A stretch of DNA of 20,039 nucleotides from Chloroflexota bacterium (GTDB lineage Bacteria; Chloroflexota; Limnocylindria; QHBO01), in assembly GCA_005882055.1 (NCBI GenBank), contig VBGQ01000022.1, positions 1-20,039 of the forward strand. The letters run 5' to 3'. The position numbers and the translations under genes are program-made. Positions 6,334-14,515 of the stretch are shown piece after piece (the stretch's first letter is position 1; each line of letters opens with the position of its first letter). The notes under the pieces were generated by a model that was not told where the DNA came from, made no database searches, and saw only the letters and a program-made list of their open reading frames with translations.

Positions 6334-7965
6334 ATGTCCGACGATCCGCACGCGCGGCCACGCACCGCCGGCGAGCCGCTGCGCGGCATCGCTGGTCGCT
6401 TCGTGCTGGCACTCGGTGCGAGCGCCTCGTCAGCCGTGGTCGTCTACCTCGGCCTCGGCATCGTCCTGCACGACCTGGTGCTGCAGGCGGGCATCGCAAC
6501 CGTGCTCGCGGTGGTCTCGGTCGGCGTGATTCTGCAGTCCGCGGTCGTCGCCCCGCTCGTGGCTTCGCGGACGGAGCTCGAGGGCCGCTACGAGGCGGCC
6601 GTCGCGGAGGCGCTCCAGGATCCCCTCACCCAGCTCGGCAACCATCGTGCCTTCCAGGAGGAGCTCGATCGGCAGGTGGAGCATGCGCAGCGTTATGGCG
6701 TGCCGGTTGCGCTGGTGCTGTTGGACCTCGATGAGTTCAAGGCCGTCAACGACCAGAGCGGCCACGCCGAAGGCGACCGCACCCTGGCCGACTTCGGCCG
6801 GCTGGTGCTCGCAACGGTCCGCCGGGTCGATCTCTCCTTCCGCATCGGTGGCGACGAGTTCGCCATCCTGCTCCCACATACCGATGCCGAGGCGGCCCGC
6901 ATCGTGGCGCGGCGCCTGCTGGCGGGCGCGCTGCAGCCCGCACTGGCGGAACAGGGTCACCGCCCGGTCTCATTCTCTGCGGGCGTCTCGGCCATGCCCG
7001 ATAGCGCGTTGACCCGCGCACAGCTCTATTCCCAGGCCGATGCTGCCCTGTACGCTGCCAAGCACGCCGGCCGGACCGATGTGATCGTGTTCGACGCGAG
7101 CGAGGTGGCGATCGAGGCAGGCAGCAGCCCTGGATCCTCGGCGGCTGTCGCCGAGGTGATCGCCCGCGGGCAGCTGCGGCCGGTCTACCAGCCGATCGTC
7201 GAGCTGGGCAGCTTCACCGTGCTCGGCTACGAGGGCCTGATCCGGCCGGTCTCGCCCGCGCCGTTCGCGGACCCCTCCGAGCTCTTCGCCGCCGCTGCGA
7301 CCAGCGGGCACCTGGTGGCGCTGGACATGAGCTGCATCGAGACCATCGTGGCGGGGGCGAGCGGCCTCCCCGACCAGCAATTCCTGAGCGTGAATATCTC
7401 CCCGGGAACCGTCGAGTCTCCGGAGTTCACCACCGCCGGGCTGCTCAGCATCCTGGCCCGCCACCAGTTCCCTGCCAATCGGCTGGTCCTCGAGCTGACC
7501 GAGCGCGAGCCGATCGTCGATCTCGCACGGGCGCGCGCGAAGCTGGAGACCTGCCAACGCGCAGGGATCGGTCTGGCGGCCGACGACCTTGGGGCCGGGA
7601 ACGCCGGGTTGCGGCTCCTCTCCGAGCTTCGCTTCGACGTGGTGAAGGTCGATCTCAGCCTCGTGCAGCGCAGCTCGCCGGGCGCGCCATCGTCCGCGGT
7701 GGTCGGATCGGTCGTCTCCTTCGCAGCGCAGACGGGCGCCCTGGTCATTGGCGAGGGTGTGGAGCACCAGGAGCAGGTCTCACAGCTGGCAAACCTCGGG
7801 GTTCGGGCCGGGCAGGGCTACTTCTTCGCGCGGCCGGGCGACCTCCCGGATCACTCGTCGCTCGAGCTCGCTGGCTACGGAGTCAACGCCGACGCCGTCG
7901 CTCGGCCGATGGCCGACTGGCGCGATTCGATCGGGCTGCCGACCCCGGTGGCCAGCCGGAGCTGA
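6334..7965 (+). CDS. Membrane-bound GGDEF-EAL protein (diguanylate cyclase / cyclic-di-GMP phosphodiesterase)
   Basis: The 543-residue protein makes and/or breaks cyclic-di-GMP at the membrane. Two helices lie at about residues 22-44 and 48-73, followed by a short linker. The GGDEF domain (about 95-255) has an intact GGDEF at 172-176. An RxxD inhibitory-site pattern (R163, D166) lies five residues before it, suggesting feedback-inhibited synthesis. The EAL domain (about 270-520) has EGL instead of EAL at 300-302. It keeps the other expected residues: Q286, E300, R304, the asparagine of SVNISP, the glutamate of LELTE, DD of ADDLG, the lysine of VKVD, the glutamate of GEGVE and the glutamine of GQGYF. 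Both activities are therefore plausible. I chose ATG 6334 because GGGGAG lies just upstream; GTG 6304 is an alternative. It is convergent with miaA and divergent from hflX. Confidence 0.92.
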   Translation: MSDDPHARPRTAGEPLRGIAGRFVLALGASASSAVVVYLGLGIVLHDLVLQAGIATVLAVVSVGVILQSAVVAPLVASRTELEGRYEAAVAEALQDPLTQLGNHRAFQEELDRQVEHAQRYGVPVALVLLDLDEFKAVNDQSGHAEGDRTLADFGRLVLATVRRVDLSFRIGGDEFAILLPHTDAEAARIVARRLLAGALQPALAEQGHRPVSFSAGVSAMPDSALTRAQLYSQADAALYAAKHAGRTDVIVFDASEVAIEAGSSPGSSAAVAEVIARGQLRPVYQPIVELGSFTVLGYEGLIRPVSPAPFADPSELFAAAATSGHLVALDMSCIETIVAGASGLPDQQFLSVNISPGTVESPEFTTAGLLSILARHQFPANRLVLELTEREPIVDLARARAKLETCQRAGIGLAADDLGAGNAGLRLLSELRFDVVKVDLSLVQRSSPGAPSSAVVGSVVSFAAQTGALVIGEGVEHQEQVSQLANLGVRAGQGYFFARPGDLPDHSSLELAGYGVNADAVARPMADWRDSIGLPTPVASRS

Positions 7966-7974
7966 TCTCGGGCC

Positions 7975-8940
7975 TCACGAGGCGAGCAGGCGCTCAATCA
8001 GCTCGCGCGTTCGCTCGACGAGTGCCGGGTCCGAGGCCGGCGATGCCCCGGCGGCGACCCACACGATGCGCGGATCGCGTCGAAACCAGGTGAGCTGACG
8101 CTTGGCGTGCTGGCGCGTGCGACGGGCGGTGCTTGACACGGCCTCCTCCAGAGTCAGCTCCCCCGCCAGGTGTCGCACCGCCTCAGCGTAGCCGTGGCTG
8201 GAGAGCGCCGCGCCTCCGGTGTCATGACCCGTGGCGAGCAGCTCCCGCGTCTCGTCCAGCAGGCCAGCCCGGAAGAGCTCGGCAGCACGCGCATCGATGC
8301 GTCGATAGAGCTCGGCCCGCGGCCGGCTGACCCCGATGAGCGCGAGTCGTCCGGGATAGGGCGTGGACCGCGGCAGATGCGGTCCGCCGCTTGCCTCGGC
8401 GCGCTCCAGGGCGCGCAGCACCCGGCGTGGGTTGCGCAGGTCCGTACGCGCGGCCGCCGTACGATCGAGGCGCGTCAAGCGAGCGGCGAGGGTGGCCAGC
8501 CCCTCGGTCTCGAGCTGGGTTGCCAGTCGCTCGCGAAGCTCCGGCGACCACGGCTGCGCGGCGAAGTCGTACCCATCCAGCAGCGCGGACACGTACAGCC
8601 CGGTTCCGCCAACGACCAGCGTGATCCGGCCGCGCGACCCGATCTCATCGATCAGCGGCCGGGCGAGCGCCACCCAGTCAGCCACGGTGAATGGCTCGTC
8701 CGGATCGACTAGATCCAGCAGGTGATGCGGAACCGCCGCCCGGTCCGCTTCGGTGGGCTTGGCGGTGCCGATCGACAAGCCGCGAAAGACCTGTCGCGAA
8801 TCGGCGACCAGGATCTCCACCGGCAGCCAGGCAGCGAGCGCCATCGCAAGCTCTGACTTGCCGGACGCCGTGGGTCCCAGGATGGCCGCGATGGGCGGCG
8901 ATGGGGCGTTCATCCGCCGCCGGCCTTCGGCCGGCGCCAT
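7975..8940 (-). CDS. miaA: tRNA dimethylallyltransferase MiaA
   Basis: MiaA transfers a dimethylallyl group to N6 of A37 in tRNAs reading UNN codons. The 321-residue product has the P-loop GPTASGKS (residues 22-29), then VADSRQVFRGLSIGTAKPT and HHLLDLVDPDEPFTVADW, and VVGGTGLYVSALLDG, the order typical of the family. It ends with RQHAKRQLTWFRRDPRI, the usual tRNA-contacting C-terminal region. The start is uncertain. ATG 8940 is 4 bases after the ymdB stop and would use a GGAGG inside ymdB. ATG 8913 gives a more typical N-terminus (312 aa) but has a strong hairpin directly before it. It is the last gene of rny-ymdB-miaA and ends 9 bases from the convergent GGDEF-EAL gene. Confidence 0.95.
   Translation of the reverse strand: MAPAEGRRRMNAPSPPIAAILGPTASGKSELAMALAAWLPVEILVADSRQVFRGLSIGTAKPTEADRAAVPHHLLDLVDPDEPFTVADWVALARPLIDEIGSRGRITLVVGGTGLYVSALLDGYDFAAQPWSPELRERLATQLETEGLATLAARLTRLDRTAAARTDLRNPRRVLRALERAEASGGPHLPRSTPYPGRLALIGVSRPRAELYRRIDARAAELFRAGLLDETRELLATGHDTGGAALSSHGYAEAVRHLAGELTLEEAVSSTARRTRQHAKRQLTWFRRDPRIVWVAAGASPASDPALVERTRELIERLLAS
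8918..8936 (-). promoter_or_regulatory. 8-bp GC-only hairpin at the miaA start
   Basis: CGCCGGCC (8918-8925) and GGCCGGCG (8929-8936) are perfect reverse complements around TTC. In the rny-ymdB-miaA transcript this all-GC stem lies between the two possible miaA starts (8940 and 8913). If 8913 is used, it covers the ribosome-binding region and could damp miaA translation. If 8940 is used, it is coding sequence and may be incidental. Confidence 0.35.
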
Positions 8941-8944
8941 CGGT

Positions 8945-9757
8945 CTAGTCGACCTCCACGAGGCGCTGGACCTGCTCGATCGAATTGGCCCGCCCGATGG
9001 TGCGATCCGCCTCCACGACCACCGCGTTGAGCATCACCGGCCCCTCCCCCACCTCGAGCCGCGTCGGCAGGTGCCGCAGGAAGCGCGGCAGCACCGTCTC
9101 AACGCTGAAACCGATGATCGAGTCGCGCGGGCCGGTCATCCCAAGGTCGCTGATGTAAGCGGTGCCCTTGGGCAGGACTCGCGCGTCGGCGGTGGGCACG
9201 TGGGTGTGGGTGCCGACCACCGCGCTGACGCGACCGTCGAGGTACCAGCCCATGGCGTTCTTCTCGCTGGTGATCTCGCAGTGGAAGTCGACCAGGCGCA
9301 CCGGTGGCAGTGGCTCGGCGGCCTGGTCGAAGAGCGCGTCAGCCGCCGCGAACGGCGAGTCGAGCTGGTTCATGTAGACCCGGCCCATGAGGTTGATGAC
9401 CGCCACCTCGCCGCCGTCGGGCAGGTGGTGCACCAGCCAGCCGCGTCCGGGAGAGTCCCCCGGGTAGTTGAGGGGGCGCAGCACGGGCCGATCCCCCTCC
9501 AGGTAGGCGTAGATCTCGCGCTTGTCCCAGATGTGGTTGCCCGAGGTGATCACGTCGATCCCCATCTCCAGCAGCTCCTCGGCGAGCGCCGGGGTGAGGC
9601 CCATACCCGCGGCCACGTTCTCGCCGTTGGCCACGACCAGGTCGATGTCCAGCTCGGAGCGCAGCTCCGGGAGCGCGTGGCGAACCGCCGTCCGACCGGG
9701 TTTTCCGATGATGTCGCCGATGAGAAGGCTCCGCACCGCGTCGGCGCGGTTGGTCAT
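8945..9757 (-). CDS. ymdB: YmdB/TIGR00282-type metallophosphoesterase
   Basis: The 270-residue protein is a calcineurin-like phosphoesterase of the kind found beside rny; the Bacillus protein hydrolyses 2',3'-cyclic nucleotides and influences biofilm and spore decisions. Metal-site motifs are in order: GDIIGKPGR near the N-terminus, ANGENVAAGMGL, SGNHIWDKREI, DFHCEITSEK, GTHTHVPTADARVLP and AYISDLGMTGPRDS. The ATG at 9757 overlaps the rny stop by 4 bases (ATGA), giving tight coupling. Because rny changes frame near 9985, this gene appears in the same open frame as the RNase Y N-terminal part and could be wrongly annotated as one 755-residue fusion; ATG 9757 is the correct start. Confidence 0.94.
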   Translation of the reverse strand: MTNRADAVRSLLIGDIIGKPGRTAVRHALPELRSELDIDLVVANGENVAAGMGLTPALAEELLEMGIDVITSGNHIWDKREIYAYLEGDRPVLRPLNYPGDSPGRGWLVHHLPDGGEVAVINLMGRVYMNQLDSPFAAADALFDQAAEPLPPVRLVDFHCEITSEKNAMGWYLDGRVSAVVGTHTHVPTADARVLPKGTAYISDLGMTGPRDSIIGFSVETVLPRFLRHLPTRLEVGEGPVMLNAVVVEADRTIGRANSIEQVQRLVEVD

Positions 9758-11212
9758 CTGGCGTAGTCGACCGCGCGCGTCTCGCGAATAACGGTCACCT
9801 TGATCTGCCCGGGGTACTGGAGCTGCTCCTCGATCTTCTTGACCACGTCGCGCGCCAGCCGGTTGGAGGCGATATCGTCGATCTCCTCGGGTCGGACCAG
9901 GATCCGAATCTCGCGGCCGGCCTGGATGGCGAACGAGCGCTCCACGCCGGGGAAGCTCTCGGCGATCTGCTGCAGGTCGTCCAGCCACCGTGGCCTCGAT
10001 GCTCCCCTGCTCGACCTCCTGGTGGTGCGCCGCGATGGCGTTGCATACCACCGCGCTCACGCCGTAGCGCTGGGCGATGTCGCCACCGATCAACGCGTGC
10101 GGTCCCTCGACCTCGTGGTCGACTGCCTTCCCGATGTCGTGCAGCAGACCGCCCTTCTTGGACTCGTTGATGTTGGCCCCGATCTCGGCCGCCAGCATCG
10201 AGGACAGGTGCGCGGTCTCGATCGAGTGATTCAGGACGTTCTGCCCATAGCTGGTCCGATACTTCAACCGGCCGAGGAGCTTGATGAGCTCCGGATGCAG
10301 GCCCGGCACCCCCGCATCGTAGGCGGCCTGCTCGCCCGCCTGGCGCATCACGATCTCGATCTCGGCGCGGCACTTCGCCACCGTCTCCTCGATCCGGCCG
10401 GGGTGGATCCGTCCGTCGGAGATGAGCTTGGTGAGCGCCATGCGCGCCACCTCGCGACGCACCGGATCGAAGCCGGACAGCACGACGGCCTCGGGGGTGT
10501 CGTCGATGATGAGATCGACACCAGTGGCCTGCTCGAGCGCTCGAATGTTCCGGCCTTCGCGCCCGATGATCCGGCCCTTCATCTCCTCGGACGGCAGGCT
10601 GACGACGGTCACCGTCGCCTCGCTGGTGTGATCGGCGGCGATGCGCTGCATGATCGTGGTCAGCACCCGCCGGGCGCGCTCGTCACCCTCCTCGGTTGCC
10701 CGGCGCTCGATCTCGCGCACGCGGTGCTGGGCTTCGGCCTCCGCCTCGTCAACGATCTGCTGGATGAGTGACTCGCGCGCCTCGATGACGGAGAGGCCAC
10801 TGACGCGTTCGAGGGCGGTGAGCTGCTGCTGTCGCAGCTCTCCGATCTGGCCGCGTTCGTTCTCGAGCTCGGTGAGCCGCTCCTCTGCAGCGGCCTCGCG
10901 GCGCTCGAGCGCCTCGAGCTTGCGGTCGAGGCTTTCGGATCGGTCAAGCAGGAGGCGCTCCTGGCGCTGAAGATCGGTGCGCTTCTCGCGCGCCTCGTCC
11001 TCGGAGGCTCGCTGCTGCTGGAGGACCGAGTCCTTGCCCTCGAGGACGATCTCTTTCTGCTTGGCGCGAGCCTCGGCGATGATCCGCTCGGCGTATGACT
11101 CGGCGTGCTTGACCCGCGAGGCTGCCCACAGCCGCCTGGCCGCGTAGCCCAGAACGGCACCGACGGCGGCGGCGACCACCGCCACGATCAGGACAAGGAC
11201 GGATTCCGGCAA
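9754..11212 (-). pseudogene. rny: Ribonuclease Y, interrupted near 9985: internal block missing with a frame change
   Basis: RNase Y is a membrane-anchored endoribonuclease that starts mRNA decay. From a TTG start at 11212 (GGAGGG 8 bases upstream) the product shows an N-terminal helix (about residues 6-26) and a long charged coiled coil to about residue 180. The KH domain (MKGRIIGREGRNIRALEQATG) and the HD domain with HSIETAHL and LLHDIGKAVDHE follow. At IEATV (about 9986) the frame changes and the protein resumes as LDDLQQIAESFPGVERSF, ending PGQIKVTVIRETRAVDYAR at TGA 9754-9756. The family has about 25 residues (the ADALSAARPGARRE...YI segment) at this point, and they are missing. The missing length must be 2 more than a multiple of 3. 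The stop overlaps the ymdB ATG. Confidence 0.92.
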
Positions 11213-11256
11213 TCTGGCTCCCTCCGTCGATGGAGCCCGCGTCGGGCACTCTTACG

Positions 11257-11262
11257 CCTATA
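11257..11262 (-). promoter_or_regulatory. TATAGG -10 candidate for the rny operon
   Basis: On the minus strand TATAGG lies about 45 bases before the rny TTG start, leaving room for a leader with its Shine-Dalgarno. No good -35 is visible. It sits next to the TGAGATCTCA palindrome in the 264-base divergent region 11213-11476. Confidence 0.25.
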
Positions 11263-11267
11263 CGGCG

Positions 11268-11284
11268 CGTGAGATCTCATCACG
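11268..11284. promoter_or_regulatory. Nested palindromes in the rny / Tat-protein divergent region
   Basis: TGAGATCTCA (11270-11279) is a perfect 10-base palindrome, and CGTGA (11268-11272) with TCACG (11280-11284) forms a second inverted pair around it. The element lies just upstream of the rny -10 candidate on the minus strand, a normal place for a regulator site. No regulator is identified. Confidence 0.3.
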
Positions 11285-11476
11285 ATCCCGCTTGTCCGCG
11301 AGGATGTATGAAGCCACGGTCAAGCGAGACGGCGAGTGTACTCCAACGCGCCTGTATGGGTCCCCGGACCCCAATTCGCGCTCTGGACGAAGGCCTTTCC
11401 CTACCCCCGAATCGGGCGCAGAATCGTCCGCGTCCGAGATACGCCCCAGCGCGTCTCGCTGATCGGAGGGACCACC

Positions 11477-12754
11477 ATGGCCACAGGTCTCCACAACTCC
11501 CCATCTTCCCCGAGTCGCCCTGGTCGCCTGTGGGCGGCGTTCCGAGGCTCATTGCGAGCTGGTCCAGATCGGGCCGCGCCCGCGCACCAACCTGACGTGA
11601 GTTCGACCTCGTCGGCGGTACGACTCGCGGGCAACCCAAACGTACGCTCCTCGCGACGCAGCGTCCTCCTCGCGGCGGTGAGCGGGGCGGCAGGGCTCAT
11701 GACCGCGCGCTTCGCGAATCCGAGCCACGCCGCCGCCGCCAACAATGATCCCGTCCTGGTTGGCAATGATTACCAGGGCAGCTTGCGCACGAGCCTGCAG
11801 AACACGACCGGCGGCGGCGCATCGTTGCGCGGTTATCACGCCACCAACGGGATCGGCGTCGTTGGGCAGGCGGACGGGGCCGGCTACGGGCTCCAGGCGC
11901 TGGCCACAGCAAGCGGTGGCCGGGGTGGTTTCGGCAGTGCCCTCGACAAGGCCGGCATGACGGGCTACAGCACCACGACGACACCCACGCATGGAGCGGG
12001 TAGCGAGAACGTGGGAGTCATTGGAGTCGCCGGCGACGCTTCAACTCTGGCGACCCAGGACCTCAGTGAAACGGGAGTCTATGGGTTCTGCGACACGTCA
12101 GCGACGAACGCCAGCGGCGTAGCTGGACAGTCGGTCCAGGGAGTTGGCGTCCTGGGCATCGGTCAAACCGGCTCGTTCGGATTTGGGCAATTCGGCACGC
12201 TCGGAGTCGCAGACGAGAACGGCATCGGGCTGTATGGCAGCTCGAGCGCAGGCGGTATTCCGGATGTCTTCGGTGGGGCCGGGGTCATCGGCCAGGCGGA
12301 TGCAGGTGGCACCGGGGTCGTAGGTTTCACCGGTCCAACTGAAATCCAGCCGACGCCCGACGTGGGCGTCTATGGACGCTCCGACACCGGCGGCACCGGT
12401 GGCCGCGGCCTGGTGGGCTTCTGCAGCCAGGGCATTGGCCTCCTGGGCCAGACCGATACCGGCACCGGCCTGCGGGCCTATTCGGGCACCAACACCGGGG
12501 TCGCACTTCGCGTGTCGGGCAAGGCGGCCTTTGACCGCAGCGGCAAGCTGACGTTCAGCGCCGGACACAGCAACGTGGTCAAGACCGGCATCGCCTTGAG
12601 CGCCTCAAGCTTCATCCTGGCCACCTTGCAGACCAACGTCGCGGGCCTGTTCGTGCAGGCGGTGGTTCCCAGCGCATCGGGGAGCAAGTTCACGATCTAC
12701 CTCAACAAGGCGCCCACGGTGAACGTCTCGGTGGCCTGGCTGGCGGTGAACTAG
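11477..12754 (+). CDS. Tat-exported GVxG-repeat protein of unknown function
   Basis: The 425-residue product begins at ATG 11477, with GGAGG seven bases upstream; longer in-frame starts (from 11336) lack such a site. A long basic N-terminal region leads to a twin-arginine signal, SSRRSVLLAAVSGAAG (RR at 60-61), with likely cleavage near SHA-AA around residue 86. The mature part has many glycine-rich units of the form G-V-G/Y-V/L-x-G (GIGVVGQADG, GVGVLGIGQTG, GIGLYGSSS, GAGVIGQADAGGTGVVG, GVYGRSDTGGTG), which suggest a stacked beta structure. A distinct 75-residue C-terminal module ends FTIYLNKAPTVNVSVAWLAVN. From memory, similar proteins occur in families in Chloroflexota and Actinobacteriota, role unknown. 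I infer a folded, exported surface or secreted protein. No anchor is seen. Confidence 0.75.
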   Translation: MATGLHNSPSSPSRPGRLWAAFRGSLRAGPDRAAPAHQPDVSSTSSAVRLAGNPNVRSSRRSVLLAAVSGAAGLMTARFANPSHAAAANNDPVLVGNDYQGSLRTSLQNTTGGGASLRGYHATNGIGVVGQADGAGYGLQALATASGGRGGFGSALDKAGMTGYSTTTTPTHGAGSENVGVIGVAGDASTLATQDLSETGVYGFCDTSATNASGVAGQSVQGVGVLGIGQTGSFGFGQFGTLGVADENGIGLYGSSSAGGIPDVFGGAGVIGQADAGGTGVVGFTGPTEIQPTPDVGVYGRSDTGGTGGRGLVGFCSQGIGLLGQTDTGTGLRAYSGTNTGVALRVSGKAAFDRSGKLTFSAGHSNVVKTGIALSASSFILATLQTNVAGLFVQAVVPSASGSKFTIYLNKAPTVNVSVAWLAVN

Positions 12755-12756
12755 CC

Positions 12757-12942
12757 ATGGCCAAGCCGGAGCAAGCCAAGGCGAAGCGACCACGGCGGCT
12801 GCTTCGTGGCGGGGCGCTATCCAATGAGCCGGCCGACGTCCGTAAGCATCTCAGGCGTCCCTTGGTCGTCGGATTACCTGCTTCAAAGGCAAAGGCGATG
12901 GGCCGCGTCACGACCCCTCGAATTCGCGAACGGTCCGACTGA
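12757..12942 (+). CDS. Doubtful 61-aa basic ORF
   Basis: An ATG 2 bases after the preceding stop opens a 61-codon frame rich in lysine and arginine (MAKPEQAKAKRPRRLLRGG...). It has no recognised motif and no clear Shine-Dalgarno. The region also contains inverted repeats (CGAAGC/GCTTCG within 12781-12808), which could instead be the 3' end structure of the Tat-protein transcript. It ends 5 bases before the convergent oxidoreductase gene's stop. It could be a small real gene or a chance frame. Confidence 0.3.
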   Translation: MAKPEQAKAKRPRRLLRGGALSNEPADVRKHLRRPLVVGLPASKAKAMGRVTTPRIRERSD

Positions 12943-12947
12943 GCGGC

Positions 12948-13901
12948 CTAGCCCGAACTGAATATCGCGCCCATCAGGCGCACCATCTCGAGGTCCCGCG
13001 GCAGGAAGTCCTGGAGCATGATGCGCTGCACTTCGACTGCCTCCAGGGCACGGACGCGCTCCCAAGCCTCGTCCGGGGTGCCCATGATCCAGCGGCCTCG
13101 ACGCTCGGCCAGCCACGCGTTGGCGTCTCCGCTGGCGCCGGTGAGCTCCAGCACGGAGCGGACGCGCTCCTTGATATCCCCCTCCGACTCCCCCACCAGG
13201 ACCCCGACCATGGCCGAGAGGACCACCGTATCGGGATCTCGCCCGATCTTGCTACACGCACGACGCACGTTGTCGTACGCTTCACGGACGCGTTCGGGCG
13301 AGGCCGACTGGCGGTTGAATTCGTCGGCGTAGGTCGCCACCAGCCGCGACAGTCGCGGTCCCCCGTCGCCGCCCAGAATCAGGTGCGTGTGCCGCTGGCC
13401 CCCGAATGTCGACTTGGGCCGGAAGAGAGCGTCGCGCACATGCCAGCGCGTTCCCTGGTAGCTCCAACCGTCCGGCTCGGCCCAGAGTCCGTGAATGACC
13501 GCAAGCGCTTCCTCGAGCATGTCGTATCGTTCGACCAACGTCGGAAACGGGATACCGAGCTGCTCGTGCTCCTGCTCGTTCCATCCGGCGCCCATCCCCA
13601 GCTCGATCCGTCCACCACTCATCTCATCAGCGGTGGCGACCACCTTGGCCAAGCTTCCGGGGATCCGGAAGGTGACCGGCGAAACGAGCGTCCCGAGCCG
13701 GATTCGAGTGGTGTCGCGCGCGAGGCCCGCGAGCGTGGTCCAGGCATCGGTCGTTGGACTGGCAGCGTCGTTGGGGAAGGAGCCGTTGTGATCCGACCGG
13801 AAAAACGCCTCCAGGCCGGCATCTTCGGCGGTTCGCGCCAAGGCCAGGATCTCCGCGTAGGAGAGCCCCTGCTGGGGTTCGGTCATCAAGGCGAACCGCA
13901 T
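12948..13901 (-). CDS. LLM-class F420-dependent oxidoreductase (Rv1855c-like)
   Basis: The 317-residue protein has the luciferase-like monooxygenase barrel layout: MRFALMTEPQQGLSYAEILA at the start, then EDAGLEAFFRSDH, the strand TTRIRLGTLVSPVTFR, RIELGMGAGWNEQEHEQLGIPFP (characteristic of the family) and THLILGGDGGPRLSRL later. Close relatives are the Rv1855c-type proteins, annotated as using reduced coenzyme F420 to reduce unidentified substrates; the substrate here cannot be told. The ATG at 13901 has GAGGAG twelve bases upstream, inside the end of recX, and the gap to recX is 9 bases, so it rides on the recA-recX transcript. Whether this reflects repair-linked function or chance is unknown. 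Confidence 0.88.
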   Translation of the reverse strand: MRFALMTEPQQGLSYAEILALARTAEDAGLEAFFRSDHNGSFPNDAASPTTDAWTTLAGLARDTTRIRLGTLVSPVTFRIPGSLAKVVATADEMSGGRIELGMGAGWNEQEHEQLGIPFPTLVERYDMLEEALAVIHGLWAEPDGWSYQGTRWHVRDALFRPKSTFGGQRHTHLILGGDGGPRLSRLVATYADEFNRQSASPERVREAYDNVRRACSKIGRDPDTVVLSAMVGVLVGESEGDIKERVRSVLELTGASGDANAWLAERRGRWIMGTPDEAWERVRALEAVEVQRIMLQDFLPRDLEMVRLMGAIFSSG

Positions 13902-13910
13902 CGCTATCGC

Positions 13911-14504
13911 TTACTCCTCAGTCTCATTGCCCGCGGATCCGGCGGCGCGCAAGGTTGAGCGCACGGTGTCCGGGTCGAATCCACGCCGTACCAGGAACGC
14001 GCCCAGGCGCTGGATGGCCGGGCGATCCTCAGGCATCGGGCGCCCGCGAAGGTGTCGGGCCAGCGCGACCTGCGCCCGCCCTGCCTCGCTTGTGGGCATG
14101 TCCGTGTCAGGGTCCCCGGTTGCCTCCGTGCCTCGCAGGTCCGGCGACGCGCTCTCCTGCGCGCGAGTCTCGAGCGCGGCAAGCTCGTCACGCAGCTGTT
14201 CGACAACGTCCCGCGCCACTCCGTGCTGGCGTAGCTCGGCTTCGACCAGGCGCCGGCCACGGGGGGCGTGCCGATCCCGCTGCTCCATCCACCACCTGGC
14301 GAAGGCGAGATCGTCGACGAGGCCCAGTCTTGTGAGGCGCTCGAGCGTACCCTGGATGACGTCATCAGCGGCCCGTGCCCGCTGCAACCGGCGCTCGACC
14401 TCCCAGCGGGTGCGCGGGCGCGTTCCCAGGAAGTGCGCCGCGATCTCCAGGGACGCCTCCGCTCCCGGGGGATCAGCGTCGACCTTGGGGCGGCGACGGC
14501 GCAT
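13911..14504 (-). CDS. recX: Regulatory protein RecX
   Basis: RecX binds RecA filaments and restrains RecA activity. The 197-residue product shows the expected three-helix repeats: EIAAHFLGTRPRTRWEVERRL (residues 20-40, the RecX signature R-T-x-x-E-v), then LGLVDDLAFARWWMEQR and PRGRRLVEAELRQHGV, and a final RRGFDPDTVRSTL unit. Between the second and third repeats it carries an extra acidic, proline- and glycine-containing stretch (about 112-141, SPDLRGTEATGDPDTD) that is probably a disordered loop. The ATG at 14504 is 11 bases after the recA stop, the standard recA-recX arrangement. Confidence 0.9.
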   Translation of the reverse strand: MRRRRPKVDADPPGAEASLEIAAHFLGTRPRTRWEVERRLQRARAADDVIQGTLERLTRLGLVDDLAFARWWMEQRDRHAPRGRRLVEAELRQHGVARDVVEQLRDELAALETRAQESASPDLRGTEATGDPDTDMPTSEAGRAQVALARHLRGRPMPEDRPAIQRLGAFLVRRGFDPDTVRSTLRAAGSAGNETEE

Positions 14505-14515
14505 GGGATAGCGGA

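Noticed and set aside
4199..6529. A 776-codon open frame on the plus strand opposite hflX and the methyltransferase
   Set aside because: It is the antisense of two clearly recognised genes, with arginine/alanine-rich sequence and no motif; high GC content makes such frames common.
7967..7986. Hairpin between the GGDEF-EAL and miaA stops (GCCTC/GAGGC with outer CTC/GAG) as a bidirectional terminator
   Set aside because: Loop of only 2 bases, a 2-base bulge and no T-run; too weak to claim.
8945..11212. A novel RNase Y-YmdB fusion protein
   Set aside because: The join passes through out-of-frame sequence, and the true RNase Y C-terminus is present in another frame.
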